Both the position numbers and the translations under genes were made by a program. 45,812 nt of DNA from Clostridia bacterium. Lineage in GTDB: Bacteria; Bacillota; Clostridia; Oscillospirales; Acutalibacteraceae. The stretch spans positions 1-45,812 of the forward strand of contig JAFUPX010000039.1 in the NCBI GenBank assembly GCA_017472575.1, written 5' to 3'. Below the pieces are notes generated by a model. It was given only the letters and a program-made list of their open reading frames with translations. It did no database searches and was not told the origin of the DNA. Shown piece after piece: positions 23,972-32,699 of the stretch; within the stretch, counting starts at the first letter, position 1, and every line of letters starts with the position of its first letter.

Positions 23972-26587
23972 TTAAATTTTTTCGTTTTTGCCGTAATAAG
24001 CGTTGAGATACATCTGCTTTATCTCGCTCATTAACGGATATCTCGGGTTGGCTCCGGTGCACTGATCGTCAAATGCCTGCTCGGTCATATCGTCAAGACG
24101 GGCTAAGAAGTCTGCCTCGTCGGCAACATAGTCCTTAATTGTCTCCTTTATGCCAACCTTCTTCTTGAAGTCGTCAATAGCCTTAATGAGGTTTTCAACC
24201 TTTTCCTCATCATTCTTGCCCTTAAGACCTAAATAATCTGCAACCTCGGCATAACGCGCGAGAGTATGCGGATGGTCATACTGTGAGAAGGTACCCATCT
24301 TTGCAGGAACCTCGGAAGAGTTGAAACGGATAACCTCGTCTATCATAAGAGCGTTTGCAACACCGTGGGGCAGGTGGTGGAAGGCACCGAGCTTATGAGC
24401 CATAGAGTGGCATACACCTAAGAATGCGTTTGCAAAAGCCATACCTGCCATTGTTGCGGCATTTGCCATTTTTTCACGTGCAACAGGGTCATTAGCGCCG
24501 TTATCATAAGCCTTGGGGAGATATTCAAATATCATCTTAAGGCTGCGAAGAGCTAAGCCGTCTGTATAATCTGTAGCCATCATTGAAGCATAAGCCTCAA
24601 GAGCGTGGGTTACAGCGTCAATACCCGAAGCAGCGGTGAGTCCCTTTGGAGCGGTCATATGGAAATCAGCGTCGATAATAGCCATATTGGGGAGAAGCTC
24701 GTAATCTGCAAGGGGATATTTAACACCGGTCTTTTCATCGGTGATAACTGCAAAGGGTGTAACCTCGGAGCCTGTTCCGGCAGAGGTGGGAACTGCAATA
24801 AAGTAAGCCTTTTCGCCCATCTTGGGGAATGTGTAGACTCTCTTACGGATATCCATAAAGCGCATAGCCATATCCATAAAGTCAGCCTCAGGATGCTCAT
24901 AGAGAACCCACATAATCTTAGCGGCATCCATAGCGCTTCCGCCGCCCAAAGCAATGATGGTATCGGGCTGGAATGCTCTCATCTGCTCGGCTCCGCGAAC
25001 AGCACATTCAAGGGTCGGGTCGGGAGCAACGTCAAAGAAGGTAGTGTGCTGAATACCCATCTGGTCAAGCTTATCGGTAATCGGCTTTGTATAGCCGTTA
25101 TTGTAAAGGAAAGTATCAGTAACGATAAATGCCTTTTTCTTATTCATAACTTCTCTTAACTCATCAAGAGCAACAGGCAGACAGCCTTTCTTAATATAAA
25201 CCTTTTCAGGTGCTCTGAACCAAAGCATATTTTCTCTCCTCTCGGCAACGGTTTTGATATTTATAAGATGCTTAACTCCAACATTCTCGGATACCGAGTT
25301 GCCGCCCCAAGAGCCGCAGCCCAGTGTAAGCGAGGGAGCAAGCATAAAGTTGTAAATATCGCCTATACCGCCCTGTGCAGAGGGAGTGTTAACAAGTATA
25401 CGGCAGGTTTTCATTCTTGCAGAGAACTCTGCGATTTTCTCCTGCTCGGTTACTGCGTTGAGATAGATAGCAGAGGTATGACCGTAGCCGCCGTCAGCAA
25501 CTAACTGCTCAGCCTTTGAAAAAGCATCGTTAATATCCTTTGCTTTGTACATTGCAAGAACAGGGGAGAGCTTCTCGTGAGCAAACTCTTCTGAAATTTC
25601 AACGCTTTCAACCTCACCGATGAGTATTTTTGTTGCCTCAGGAACGGTAACTCCGGCAAGGGCAGCAATAGTAACAGGCTTTTGACCTACTATCTTAGCG
25701 TTAAGCGCGCCGTTGATGATTATTGTTTTACGAACCTTTTCGGTTTCTTCGGGGCTTAAGAAATAGCAGCCTCTGTCCGCAAATTCCTTTTTAACAGCCT
25801 TGTAAACCTTGTCAAGAACGATAACCGACTGCTCAGAAGCGCAAATCATACCGTTATCAAAGGTTTTAGAATGAATAATTGAGTTAACTGCGAGAATAAT
25901 ATCAGCAGTATCGTCAATAATAGCAGGGGTGTTGCCTGCTCCAACACCTAAAGCCGGCTTACCGCTTGAATAAGCAGCCTTAACCATTCCGGGACCGCCT
26001 GTTGCGAGGATTATATCAGCCTCTTTCATTACAAGGTTTGTCATATCAAGAGAAGGAACATCTATCCAGGAAACTATTCCCTCGGGAGCGCCTGCTGCAA
26101 CTGCCGCTTCAAGTACTAGCTTTGCGGCGGCTATTGTTGATTTCTTTGCTCTGGGGTGGGGACTGATTATAATACCGTTTCTTGTTTTAAGGCTTATAAG
26201 AATTTTAAAAATAGCGGTAGAAGTTGGGTTGGTTGTGGGAATAACTGCGGCAACAACACCTATAGGCTCCGCAATCTTCTTTATTCCGTAAGCGGTATCC
26301 TCTTCGATAACACCGCAGGTTTTTGTATCCTTATATGCATTGTAGATATATTCGGCGGCATAGTGATTTTTTATTACCTTATCTTCAACAATACCCATTC
26401 CGGTTTCCTCAACCGCCATTTTAGCAAGCGGTATTCTGGCCTTGTCGGCAGCGGATGCGGCAGCAAGGAAGATTTTGTCTACCTGAGCCTGAGAGTAGGT
26501 GGCGAATATTTTCTGAGCCTCGCGAACTCTCGCTATTGCTTCTTCCAGCTTTTCAACGCTGTCTACAAAAGAGTAATTTGTTTCCAT
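23972..26587 (-). CDS. adhE: AdhE, bifunctional acetaldehyde-CoA/alcohol dehydrogenase
   Basis: An 871-residue fusion that reduces acetyl-CoA to acetaldehyde and then ethanol, oxidising two NADH. The N-terminal aldehyde dehydrogenase domain has GVGAGNTPAIID and the catalytic Cys 249 in FDNGMICASEQ. The C-terminal iron-dependent alcohol dehydrogenase domain begins about residue 455, with GGGSAMDAAK, PTSAGTGSEVTPFAVITDE and the metal-binding His segment FLGVCHSMAHKLGAFHHLPHG. Length is standard; such proteins form spirosome filaments. It is the first gene of the hydrogenase operon. The promoter overlaps a Rex operator, so expression should rise when NADH accumulates. Confidence 0.97.
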   Translation of the reverse strand: METNYSFVDSVEKLEEAIARVREAQKIFATYSQAQVDKIFLAAASAADKARIPLAKMAVEETGMGIVEDKVIKNHYAAEYIYNAYKDTKTCGVIEEDTAYGIKKIAEPIGVVAAVIPTTNPTSTAIFKILISLKTRNGIIISPHPRAKKSTIAAAKLVLEAAVAAGAPEGIVSWIDVPSLDMTNLVMKEADIILATGGPGMVKAAYSSGKPALGVGAGNTPAIIDDTADIILAVNSIIHSKTFDNGMICASEQSVIVLDKVYKAVKKEFADRGCYFLSPEETEKVRKTIIINGALNAKIVGQKPVTIAALAGVTVPEATKILIGEVESVEISEEFAHEKLSPVLAMYKAKDINDAFSKAEQLVADGGYGHTSAIYLNAVTEQEKIAEFSARMKTCRILVNTPSAQGGIGDIYNFMLAPSLTLGCGSWGGNSVSENVGVKHLINIKTVAERRENMLWFRAPEKVYIKKGCLPVALDELREVMNKKKAFIVTDTFLYNNGYTKPITDKLDQMGIQHTTFFDVAPDPTLECAVRGAEQMRAFQPDTIIALGGGSAMDAAKIMWVLYEHPEADFMDMAMRFMDIRKRVYTFPKMGEKAYFIAVPTSAGTGSEVTPFAVITDEKTGVKYPLADYELLPNMAIIDADFHMTAPKGLTAASGIDAVTHALEAYASMMATDYTDGLALRSLKMIFEYLPKAYDNGANDPVAREKMANAATMAGMAFANAFLGVCHSMAHKLGAFHHLPHGVANALMIDEVIRFNSSEVPAKMGTFSQYDHPHTLARYAEVADYLGLKGKNDEEKVENLIKAIDDFKKKVGIKETIKDYVADEADFLARLDDMTEQAFDDQCTGANPRYPLMSEIKQMYLNAYYGKNEKI

Positions 26588-26628
26588 TTAACAGGTCTCC
26601 TTTTTAAAATTTGCTGTTTATTTTCTGT

Positions 26629-26646
26629 TTGTTAATATTTTAACAC
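26629..26646. promoter_or_regulatory. Rex (redox repressor) operator
   Basis: TTGTTAA-TATT-TTAACAC is one base short of the perfect palindrome TTGTTAA-4-TTAACAA, the Rex site known from clostridia. It covers the -10 box of the adhE promoter, so binding would block polymerase. Rex releases DNA at high NADH/NAD+. The rex gene is not in the window. Confidence 0.87.
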
Positions 26647-26665
26647 ACTTTTATTCTGTTGGCAA
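26637..26665 (-). promoter_or_regulatory. Promoter of the adhE-hyd operon
   Basis: On the minus strand: -35 TTGCCA (26660-26665), exactly 17 bases, -10 TAAAAT (26637-26642), embedded in the Rex palindrome. Only short gaps follow between the seven downstream genes (overlap to 58 bases), and I see no strong internal terminator. Confidence 0.85.
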
Positions 26666-26714
26666 TTATATTATACATATATGGGTTATATAATTTTTGA
26701 TATACCTAATTATT

Positions 26715-27596
26715 TTATGAAAGGCATTTTCTTTTTGAATTGCAAAGCTGTGTTATAAAGCTGTTGTCCAACTCGGAAAGACGGCTGTCGCTCTTGTATA
26801 TTAAAACATCCTTATAGGTTTTGCGTATATCGGTACATTTTTTCTGAACAAGATTATAGCGCTTGAGATAAGCCTCAGGCAAAGGTGTGTCCAGCATAAA
26901 GGTATTGTAATTAGAACTAAGCATTTCAAGCTGGGCCGCCCTGTCATTTATATGGATAGCTCCTCTGGAAGATGTTTCTGAAAATGATGTATACGAAATC
27001 TCCAAGAGGTCGTTAAGCTCCTTTGAGTTTATTGCCTTGGATGCCGCGAGCGGACTTTGCGCGCTTAATATAACAAAGCAGTCAAACTCGGCTATCAGCT
27101 CGTAGGTGAGATTTTTTTCTTCAAAAAGTTCCTTATAGTATTTATCTTGCTCTTCGAAATATCTTATAATGCCGAGCTTGAATTCCCCTTTTATTACATC
27201 GCTTAAAACTTCATGGGGGAGGGCTTCCTTATAGGATATGTCCGCAGGGTCGGGAGAAAGACAGAGCGAAAGAGCTGAAAAAGATTCGGATATATATCCA
27301 GCCGCAGTACAGGAAACGGAAAGTTTTTGCTTTATCGGTAGCCTTTCCTTATATATAGATTTGATTTCCTCTATTTCAGCCAGTATCTTTTCGGCGCGTG
27401 CAATAAAGTGTTCCCCGTCTCGCGTGAGAAACATACCCTTTGCGGAGCGGTCAAAAATAGTTATGCCGAGGTCTGCTTCGAGGTCCTTTATAGCTCTGCT
27501 TAAATTAGGCTGGGCTATGATAAGCTTGTCCGATGCTTTGTTTATTGAGCCGCACTTTGAAACCTCTACCGCGTATTTAAGATGAAGAATATTCAT
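26715..27596 (-). CDS. LysR-family transcriptional regulator
   Basis: A 293-residue LysR-type regulator. The N-terminal winged helix is clear: LKYAVEVSKCGSINKASDKLIIAQPNLSRAIKDLEADLGITIFDRSAKGMFLTRDGEHF (residues 5-65), then a linker helix and a periplasmic-binding-protein-like effector domain. The effector is not predictable. It is divergent from metF across 185 bases, the classic LysR layout, so the methionine/one-carbon operon is the likeliest target. It is also directly upstream of adhE on the same strand, but adhE has its own promoter. Confidence 0.9.
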   Translation of the reverse strand: MNILHLKYAVEVSKCGSINKASDKLIIAQPNLSRAIKDLEADLGITIFDRSAKGMFLTRDGEHFIARAEKILAEIEEIKSIYKERLPIKQKLSVSCTAAGYISESFSALSLCLSPDPADISYKEALPHEVLSDVIKGEFKLGIIRYFEEQDKYYKELFEEKNLTYELIAEFDCFVILSAQSPLAASKAINSKELNDLLEISYTSFSETSSRGAIHINDRAAQLEMLSSNYNTFMLDTPLPEAYLKRYNLVQKKCTDIRKTYKDVLIYKSDSRLSELDNSFITQLCNSKRKCLS

Positions 27597-27729
27597 ATAT
27601 TTTCCCCCTTATTCCTTTTAGATTATATCAAAAAACAGCTAAGAAATAAATAAAAAATTTAAATATTTATAATAATTATATACTTTATTAAAAAATATGG
27701 AAAAATATTTAAAAATTCTTTTTTTGTGA

Positions 27730-27758
27730 TTGCAAGGGGACAAAGTATTTGGTATAAT
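27730..27758 (+). promoter_or_regulatory. Promoter of the metF-metH operon
   Basis: TTGCAA (27730-27735), 17 bases, perfect TATAAT (27753-27758). The start codon is only about 17 bases beyond the expected transcript start, so there is no room for a T-box or SAM riboswitch. The 150 bases upstream are almost pure AT and could bind the divergent LysR protein. Confidence 0.85.
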
Positions 27759-27781
27759 TCATTAGAAAGAAGGAAGATGAA

Positions 27782-28663
27782 ATGAAGATAAGAGATATAT
27801 TGAAAAGCGAAAAAATGTCAATGTCGTTTGAGGTTTTTCCTCCTAAGACCGACTCGGCATTTGAAAGTGTTAAAACCGCAACAGAGGAAATTGCCACACT
27901 TTTACCTTCTTTTATGAGTGTTACATATGGTGCCGGAGGGGGAACCAGCAAGTATACTCTTGATATCGCAAAGGATATCAAACAAAAACACGGCGTTCCT
28001 ACCTTGGCTCACCTTACATGCGTTTCTTCAACAAGGCAAACCGTTAAACAGCGTATTAAAGATATGCACGAAGCGGGTATTGAAAATGTTATGGCTTTAA
28101 GAGGTGATTTAACTCCAGAGCTTGAGAAGAGCAATCGCGGCGATTGGGACTACCGTTATGCCACCGATTTAATTTACGAGCTTAAAAACAGCGGATACGA
28201 TTTTTGTATCGGAGGAGCCTGTTATCCTGAAATTCACCCTGAAAGCGCTAATCAGAAAGAGGATATAAAGCATTTAAAGGAAAAGGTAGATGCCGGCTGT
28301 GAGTTTTTAACCACTCAGATGTTTTTTGATAACAATCTGCTTTATAATTTTCTTTATAAAATAAGAGAGGCGGGTATAACCGTTCCGATTGTGCCGGGCA
28401 TTATGCCAATAACAAATGCAAATCAGGTTGAAAGGGCTATTAAGCTTTCAGGCTCGCATATGCCGCAGAGATTTAAGAGCCTTGTAGATAAGTTCGGTTC
28501 AAACCCCGAAGCTATGAAGCAGGCAGGCATTGCCTATGCTACCGACCAGATAATTGACCTTTATGCCAACAACATAACAAATGTTCATGTTTATTCTATG
28601 AATAAGCCGGATATTGCCCGAAGGATAACCGAAAACCTTTCGGATATTTTAGGAAGCGTATGA
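27782..28663 (+). CDS. metF: Methylenetetrahydrofolate reductase
   Basis: A 293-residue flavoprotein reducing 5,10-methylene-THF to 5-methyl-THF, the methyl donor for methionine. It opens with MSFEVFPPKTDSAFE. The FAD/folate barrel shows MSVTYGAGGGTSKYT, AHLTCV, VMALRGDLTPE (residues 100-110), IGGACYPEIHPES and TTQMFFDN with PIVPGIMPI. Length matches the single-domain bacterial type. AAGGAAG precedes ATG. The last 4 bases overlap the next gene, which reactivates methionine synthase. In acetogen-like metabolism it can also serve one-carbon flux, but no such genes are adjacent. Confidence 0.96.
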   Translation: MKIRDILKSEKMSMSFEVFPPKTDSAFESVKTATEEIATLLPSFMSVTYGAGGGTSKYTLDIAKDIKQKHGVPTLAHLTCVSSTRQTVKQRIKDMHEAGIENVMALRGDLTPELEKSNRGDWDYRYATDLIYELKNSGYDFCIGGACYPEIHPESANQKEDIKHLKEKVDAGCEFLTTQMFFDNNLLYNFLYKIREAGITVPIVPGIMPITNANQVERAIKLSGSHMPQRFKSLVDKFGSNPEAMKQAGIAYATDQIIDLYANNITNVHVYSMNKPDIARRITENLSDILGSV

Positions 28664-29268
28664 GTGTTTGTTTAATTAAGGAATATACGGGTATCCCTTT
28701 TGATAGAGATGAGATTTTAAGATACGCAGGCTGTAGGTCGCAATCGGAGGAGATATCTGCTCTTGCAGAGGAATGTATTAAAGAAGCTGAAAATGTTTTC
28801 AGCTACAAGGTTTGCTACAGTGTTTATCCTATTAATATTAAGGAAAATAAAGTGCAGTTTCCCTTTGCTCAGGTTAATTCAGCGTACCTTGCAAAAAAGC
28901 TTGAAGGCTGTAACGGTGCGGTTGTGTTTGGAGCAACCGTGGGGCTGGGGATAGACAGGCTGATTGCTAAATACGGTGTTCTTTCCCCTGCAAAAGCGGT
29001 TATATTTCAGGCTTTGGGTGCAGAGCGAATAGAAAGCCTTTGTAATACCTTTAATAAGGAAATTAAAGAAAAGTATAAAAATGTTAAACCGCGAATGAGT
29101 CCGGGCTATGGTGATATACCCCTAAAGCTACAGCGGGATATTTTTTCAGTGCTTGACTGTCCGCGGAAAATCGGGTTGATGCTGAATGAAAGTATGCTTA
29201 TGTCGCCCTCTAAATCTGTTACGGCGATAATAGGCATATCGGGAGATGAGTTTTTTGAATATAACTGA
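28660..29268 (+). CDS. Stand-alone MetH reactivation (AdoMet-binding) domain protein
   Basis: A 202-residue protein equal to the C-terminal activation domain of cobalamin-dependent methionine synthase. The diagnostic SAM-binding segment RMSPGYGDIPLKLQRDIFSVLD (around residue 145) and IGLMLNESMLMSPSKSVTAIIGIS are both present. In E. coli this domain is fused to MetH; here it is a separate gene between metF and a metH lacking it. The free protein would dock to inactive cob(II)alamin MetH and remethylate it with SAM. It overlaps metF by 4 bases and metH by 14. Confidence 0.93.
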   Translation: MSVCLIKEYTGIPFDRDEILRYAGCRSQSEEISALAEECIKEAENVFSYKVCYSVYPINIKENKVQFPFAQVNSAYLAKKLEGCNGAVVFGATVGLGIDRLIAKYGVLSPAKAVIFQALGAERIESLCNTFNKEIKEKYKNVKPRMSPGYGDIPLKLQRDIFSVLDCPRKIGLMLNESMLMSPSKSVTAIIGISGDEFFEYN

Positions 29269-31657
29269 ATATATAAAGGATAACGTACTGTATCTTGACG
29301 GCGGAATGGGTACGCTTTTGCAGTCGGCAGGGTTAAAGCCGGGCGAGTACCCAGAGCGTTGGAATATAAGCCACAGAGAAACCGTAAAACAGATACACGC
29401 TGATTATTTCAGTGCCGGAAGTAATGTGGTTTGCACTAACACCTTTGGAGCAAATCTGCTGAAATTTGAAGCAAATGAGCTTGAAGAGATAATAAAAGCG
29501 GCGGTTGAGAATGTAAGGCAAGCGAAAGAAAAAAGCAGCGGTAATCAAGAGAAATTCATTGCTCTTGATATAGGTCCGTTAGGAAAGCTTTTAAAGCCTT
29601 ACGGGGATTTTGATTTTGAAGAAGCGGTAGAAACCTTTGCATATACGGTAAGATTGGGCGAAAAATACGGTGCCGATTTAATCCTGATTGAAACTATGAA
29701 CGATAGCTATGAAACCAAGGCGGCATTGCTTGCGGCTAAGGAAAACAGTAGTCTTCCGGTATTCGTTTCCAATGCCTACGGTGAGGACGGTTGCCTTATG
29801 ACAGGTGCGTCGCCCGAGGCTATGGTTGCCCTGCTTGAAGGAATGGGAGCCGATGCGATAGGTCTTAACTGCTCTTTAGGGCCTGACCAGCTGAGCGGCG
29901 TTGCAGAAAAGCTGTTAGCTTCCGCCAGCGTTCCGGTAATTTTTAAGCCTAATGCCGGACTTCCGAGAAGTGAAAACGGAAAGACAGTTTTTGATGTTTC
30001 CCCCGAAGCCTTTGCAAAGAGTATAAAAAAGCTTATGGAAAGGGGCGTTCGCATAGCAGGCGGCTGCTGCGGAACAACACCTGAGTATATACGCTGTCTT
30101 GTAAACGAAACAAAGGGCATAAAGACTGTAGAAATAACACAAAAGAATAAAACAGTAGTAAGCTCCTATGCAAAATGTGTTGAGTTCGGTTCTGCTCCTG
30201 TTCTTATCGGGGAGCGGATAAACCCTACAGGTAAAAAACGCTTCAAGCAAGCTCTTGTTGAAAATGATATTGATTATATTTTAAAAGAGGGTATTAGCCA
30301 GCAGGAGAGCGGTGTTCATATACTGGATGTAAATGTCGGAATTCCGGATATAAACGAGCCGGAAATGCTTAAAAAAACCGTCTGTGCTTTACAGGCTGTT
30401 ACAGAGCTTCCTTTGCAGATTGATACTTCCGACCCTACTGCTATGGAAAACGCGCTTCGCCGATATAACGGCAAGGCGATGATAAACTCGGTAAACGGTA
30501 AAAAAGAGAGTATGGAGGCGGTATTCCCCCTTGCTAAGAAATACGGCGGTGTTATAGTTGCACTTACTCTCGATGAAAACGGAATTCCCGAAACTGCAAG
30601 CGGCAGAGTGGAAATAGCAAAAAAAATCTTAAAAACCGCCGAAAAATACGGAATTTCTAAAAAGGATATTGTTTTTGACACCCTTGCAATGGCTGTAAGT
30701 GCCCAGAGTGACGCGGCGAAGGTAACACTCGAAGCTTTAAAAAGAATCAAGAACGAGCTTGGATGCCATACATCACTCGGAGTATCGAATATTTCGTTCG
30801 GTCTGCCCGGCAGAGCTACTGTAAACAGTACATTTTTCGCCTGTGCCTTGGAAAACGGACTTTCCGCCGCAATTATGAATCCGTATTCGGCTGATATGAT
30901 GAAAACCTATTATTCCTATAACGCTCTTCATGGGTTTGATAATAATTTTGAAGAATATATAGCCTTTGCTGAGAGTTTAACCGAAACGAGTGTTGTAAGC
31001 GAAAAGAAAGCTCAGGTTAATGACGGGGAAAAGGGAACAGAGCTTCAAAATTCCATAATAAAGGGATTAAAAGAGCAGGCGGCAGTTTTAACTAAAGAGC
31101 TTTTAAGCTGTGGGGAGCCTTTGGAGATAGTTAAAAACGAAATAATTCCTGCATTGGATGTTGTAGGCAAAGGCTTTGAAGAAAAAAAAGTATATCTACC
31201 CCAGCTTTTGATGAGTGCTGAGGCGGCAAAGTATGCCTTTGAAGAGATTAAGAGCTTTATGTCTGCATCCAAGCAAGAGGGTATTTCAAAATGCAGTATC
31301 GTTATAGCAACCGTTAAGGGAGATATTCACGATATCGGTAAGAATATAGTGAAGCTGTTGCTCGAAAATTACGGCTTTAAGGTAAGTGACCTTGGAAAGG
31401 ACGTACCTGCTGAGGATATCGTCAATGAAGTTAAAAGACTTAATGCACCGATTGCGGCTTTAAGTGCTTTGATGACGACAACCGTCCCTGCAATGGAGGA
31501 TACAATAAAGCTTCTGCGCAAGCAAGCGCCATGGTGCAAGGCGGTTGTAGGAGGCGCGGTTTTAAATCAGGAATACGCTGATAAAATCGGCGCTGATAAA
31601 TACGCTAAGGACGCTATGGAAACAGTCCGCTATGCGGAAAAAATTTCAGAGGTGTGA
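29255..31657 (+). CDS. metH: Cobalamin-dependent methionine synthase, core without activation domain
   Basis: About 800 residues in four domains: homocysteine-binding barrel (LYLDGGMGTLLQ; zinc Cys in GLNCSLGP and GGCCGTTP), pterin-binding barrel (LIGERINPTGKKRFKQAL onward), cobalamin cap domain, and Rossmann B12 domain with the ligand motif DIHDIGKNIV near residue 690. It ends there, the reactivation domain being the previous gene. The start is a choice: GGGAG (29241-29245) touches ATG 29246 but sits 9 bases before TTG 29255, which gives the family-like MNITEYIKD; I prefer TTG. Transfers the methyl group of methyl-THF to homocysteine. Confidence 0.95.
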   Translation: MNITEYIKDNVLYLDGGMGTLLQSAGLKPGEYPERWNISHRETVKQIHADYFSAGSNVVCTNTFGANLLKFEANELEEIIKAAVENVRQAKEKSSGNQEKFIALDIGPLGKLLKPYGDFDFEEAVETFAYTVRLGEKYGADLILIETMNDSYETKAALLAAKENSSLPVFVSNAYGEDGCLMTGASPEAMVALLEGMGADAIGLNCSLGPDQLSGVAEKLLASASVPVIFKPNAGLPRSENGKTVFDVSPEAFAKSIKKLMERGVRIAGGCCGTTPEYIRCLVNETKGIKTVEITQKNKTVVSSYAKCVEFGSAPVLIGERINPTGKKRFKQALVENDIDYILKEGISQQESGVHILDVNVGIPDINEPEMLKKTVCALQAVTELPLQIDTSDPTAMENALRRYNGKAMINSVNGKKESMEAVFPLAKKYGGVIVALTLDENGIPETASGRVEIAKKILKTAEKYGISKKDIVFDTLAMAVSAQSDAAKVTLEALKRIKNELGCHTSLGVSNISFGLPGRATVNSTFFACALENGLSAAIMNPYSADMMKTYYSYNALHGFDNNFEEYIAFAESLTETSVVSEKKAQVNDGEKGTELQNSIIKGLKEQAAVLTKELLSCGEPLEIVKNEIIPALDVVGKGFEEKKVYLPQLLMSAEAAKYAFEEIKSFMSASKQEGISKCSIVIATVKGDIHDIGKNIVKLLLENYGFKVSDLGKDVPAEDIVNEVKRLNAPIAALSALMTTTVPAMEDTIKLLRKQAPWCKAVVGGAVLNQEYADKIGADKYAKDAMETVRYAEKISEV

Positions 31658-31660
31658 AAT

Positions 31661-32686
31661 ATGTATTTTAAAAACACAGAAAGCTTTTACAATGAAACAG
31701 AAGATTACGGTAACGGCTATCGCATTACATATCTTAAGGGAATTGAAAAGCTGATTGAAAACAGAAAAAAGGAATGTCTTAAAAAACGTATTGCTTTCGG
31801 AAAGGAAATAGCTTCAAACAGGGAAGAGTACCGAAAAAAATATTTCGATATGCTTGGCTGGCCTTTAAATGAAGAGAAAAAGCCTATAATAAGCGTTACC
31901 GAAAATAAGATTTTTGAGGATGAAGCACGCGAAATAGTAAGGATGCAGTTTGAGCTTTTTGAGGGCTATAAGTTTTACGGTATACTTATAAAGCATAAGT
32001 CTGAAAAAGCGTTGCCTCTGGTTATCTCACAGCACGGCGGCTGGGGTACTCCCGAGCTTTGCAGCAGCTTTTTCGGCAGCGCGAATTATAACGATATGTC
32101 CCTGCGCCTTTTTAACCGCGGTGTTAATGTTTTTGCACCGCAAACCCTTCTCTGGAAAAAGGATGTATTTGGTCCTGATAATAACCGCAATGAGATAGAC
32201 AATATGTTAAAGCAGCTGGGCGGCTCGATAGCGGCGCTTGAAATTTACAGTATAATAAGATGTATCGATTATTTTGAGGAACAAGACTTCTGCGATAAGC
32301 AGTTTGCAATGGCAGGTCTTTCCTACGGCGGATTTTACACTCTTTATACAACCGCCGCTGATACCAGAATTAAGGCAGCACTGGCTTCCAGCCATTTTAA
32401 TGACAGAACGGTTTATAATTGGCATGATAAGGTTTGGTTCGGCTCGGGCGAGACCTTTCTTGACGCTCAGGTTGCGGCACTTGTCTGCCCCCGATTTTTG
32501 AGAATTGAGGTAGGAGATAACGACGAGCTGTTTGACGCTTCTTTAGCCCAAAAGGAATATGAAATTTTAAAGGATTACTATTCCGAAAGTAAAGAAAATT
32601 TACAGTTTAATGTATTTAAGGGAGTTCATGAGTTCTGTCCAGAGGATGACGGAATTGAGGAACTGCTTTCAAAATTAGATTTATAA
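31661..32686 (+). CDS. Alpha/beta hydrolase (acetyl xylan esterase-like)
   Basis: A 341-residue hydrolase. The N-terminal 100 residues are helical and charged, then ALPLVISQHGGWGTPELC gives the oxyanion His-Gly-Gly. The nucleophile elbow is AMAGLSYGGFYTLYT (Ser near residue 222), the acid is in EVGDNDELFDASL (near 285), and the catalytic His in FKGVHEFCPEDDG (near 326). It looks like the large serine esterases related to acetyl xylan esterases and dipeptidyl peptidases. There is no signal peptide, so it acts in the cytoplasm. It follows metH by 3 bases, but no functional link is obvious. Confidence 0.85.
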   Translation: MYFKNTESFYNETEDYGNGYRITYLKGIEKLIENRKKECLKKRIAFGKEIASNREEYRKKYFDMLGWPLNEEKKPIISVTENKIFEDEAREIVRMQFELFEGYKFYGILIKHKSEKALPLVISQHGGWGTPELCSSFFGSANYNDMSLRLFNRGVNVFAPQTLLWKKDVFGPDNNRNEIDNMLKQLGGSIAALEIYSIIRCIDYFEEQDFCDKQFAMAGLSYGGFYTLYTTAADTRIKAALASSHFNDRTVYNWHDKVWFGSGETFLDAQVAALVCPRFLRIEVGDNDELFDASLAQKEYEILKDYYSESKENLQFNVFKGVHEFCPEDDGIEELLSKLDL

Positions 32687-32699
32687 ACGGTGAAAAATT

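Noticed and set aside
24605-25159. 184-residue plus-strand ORF opposite adhE
   Set aside because: It is antisense to a fully conserved adhE coding region; Ser/Gly/His-rich composition is typical of a codon shadow.
26588-26714. LysR protein as the main regulator of adhE
   Set aside because: The adhE promoter contains a clear Rex site, and the LysR gene is divergent from metF; a LysR role at adhE is possible but not supported.
27597-27781. T-box or SAM riboswitch before metF
   Set aside because: The promoter leaves a leader of under 20 bases, and the upstream DNA is AT-rich without conserved riboswitch motifs.
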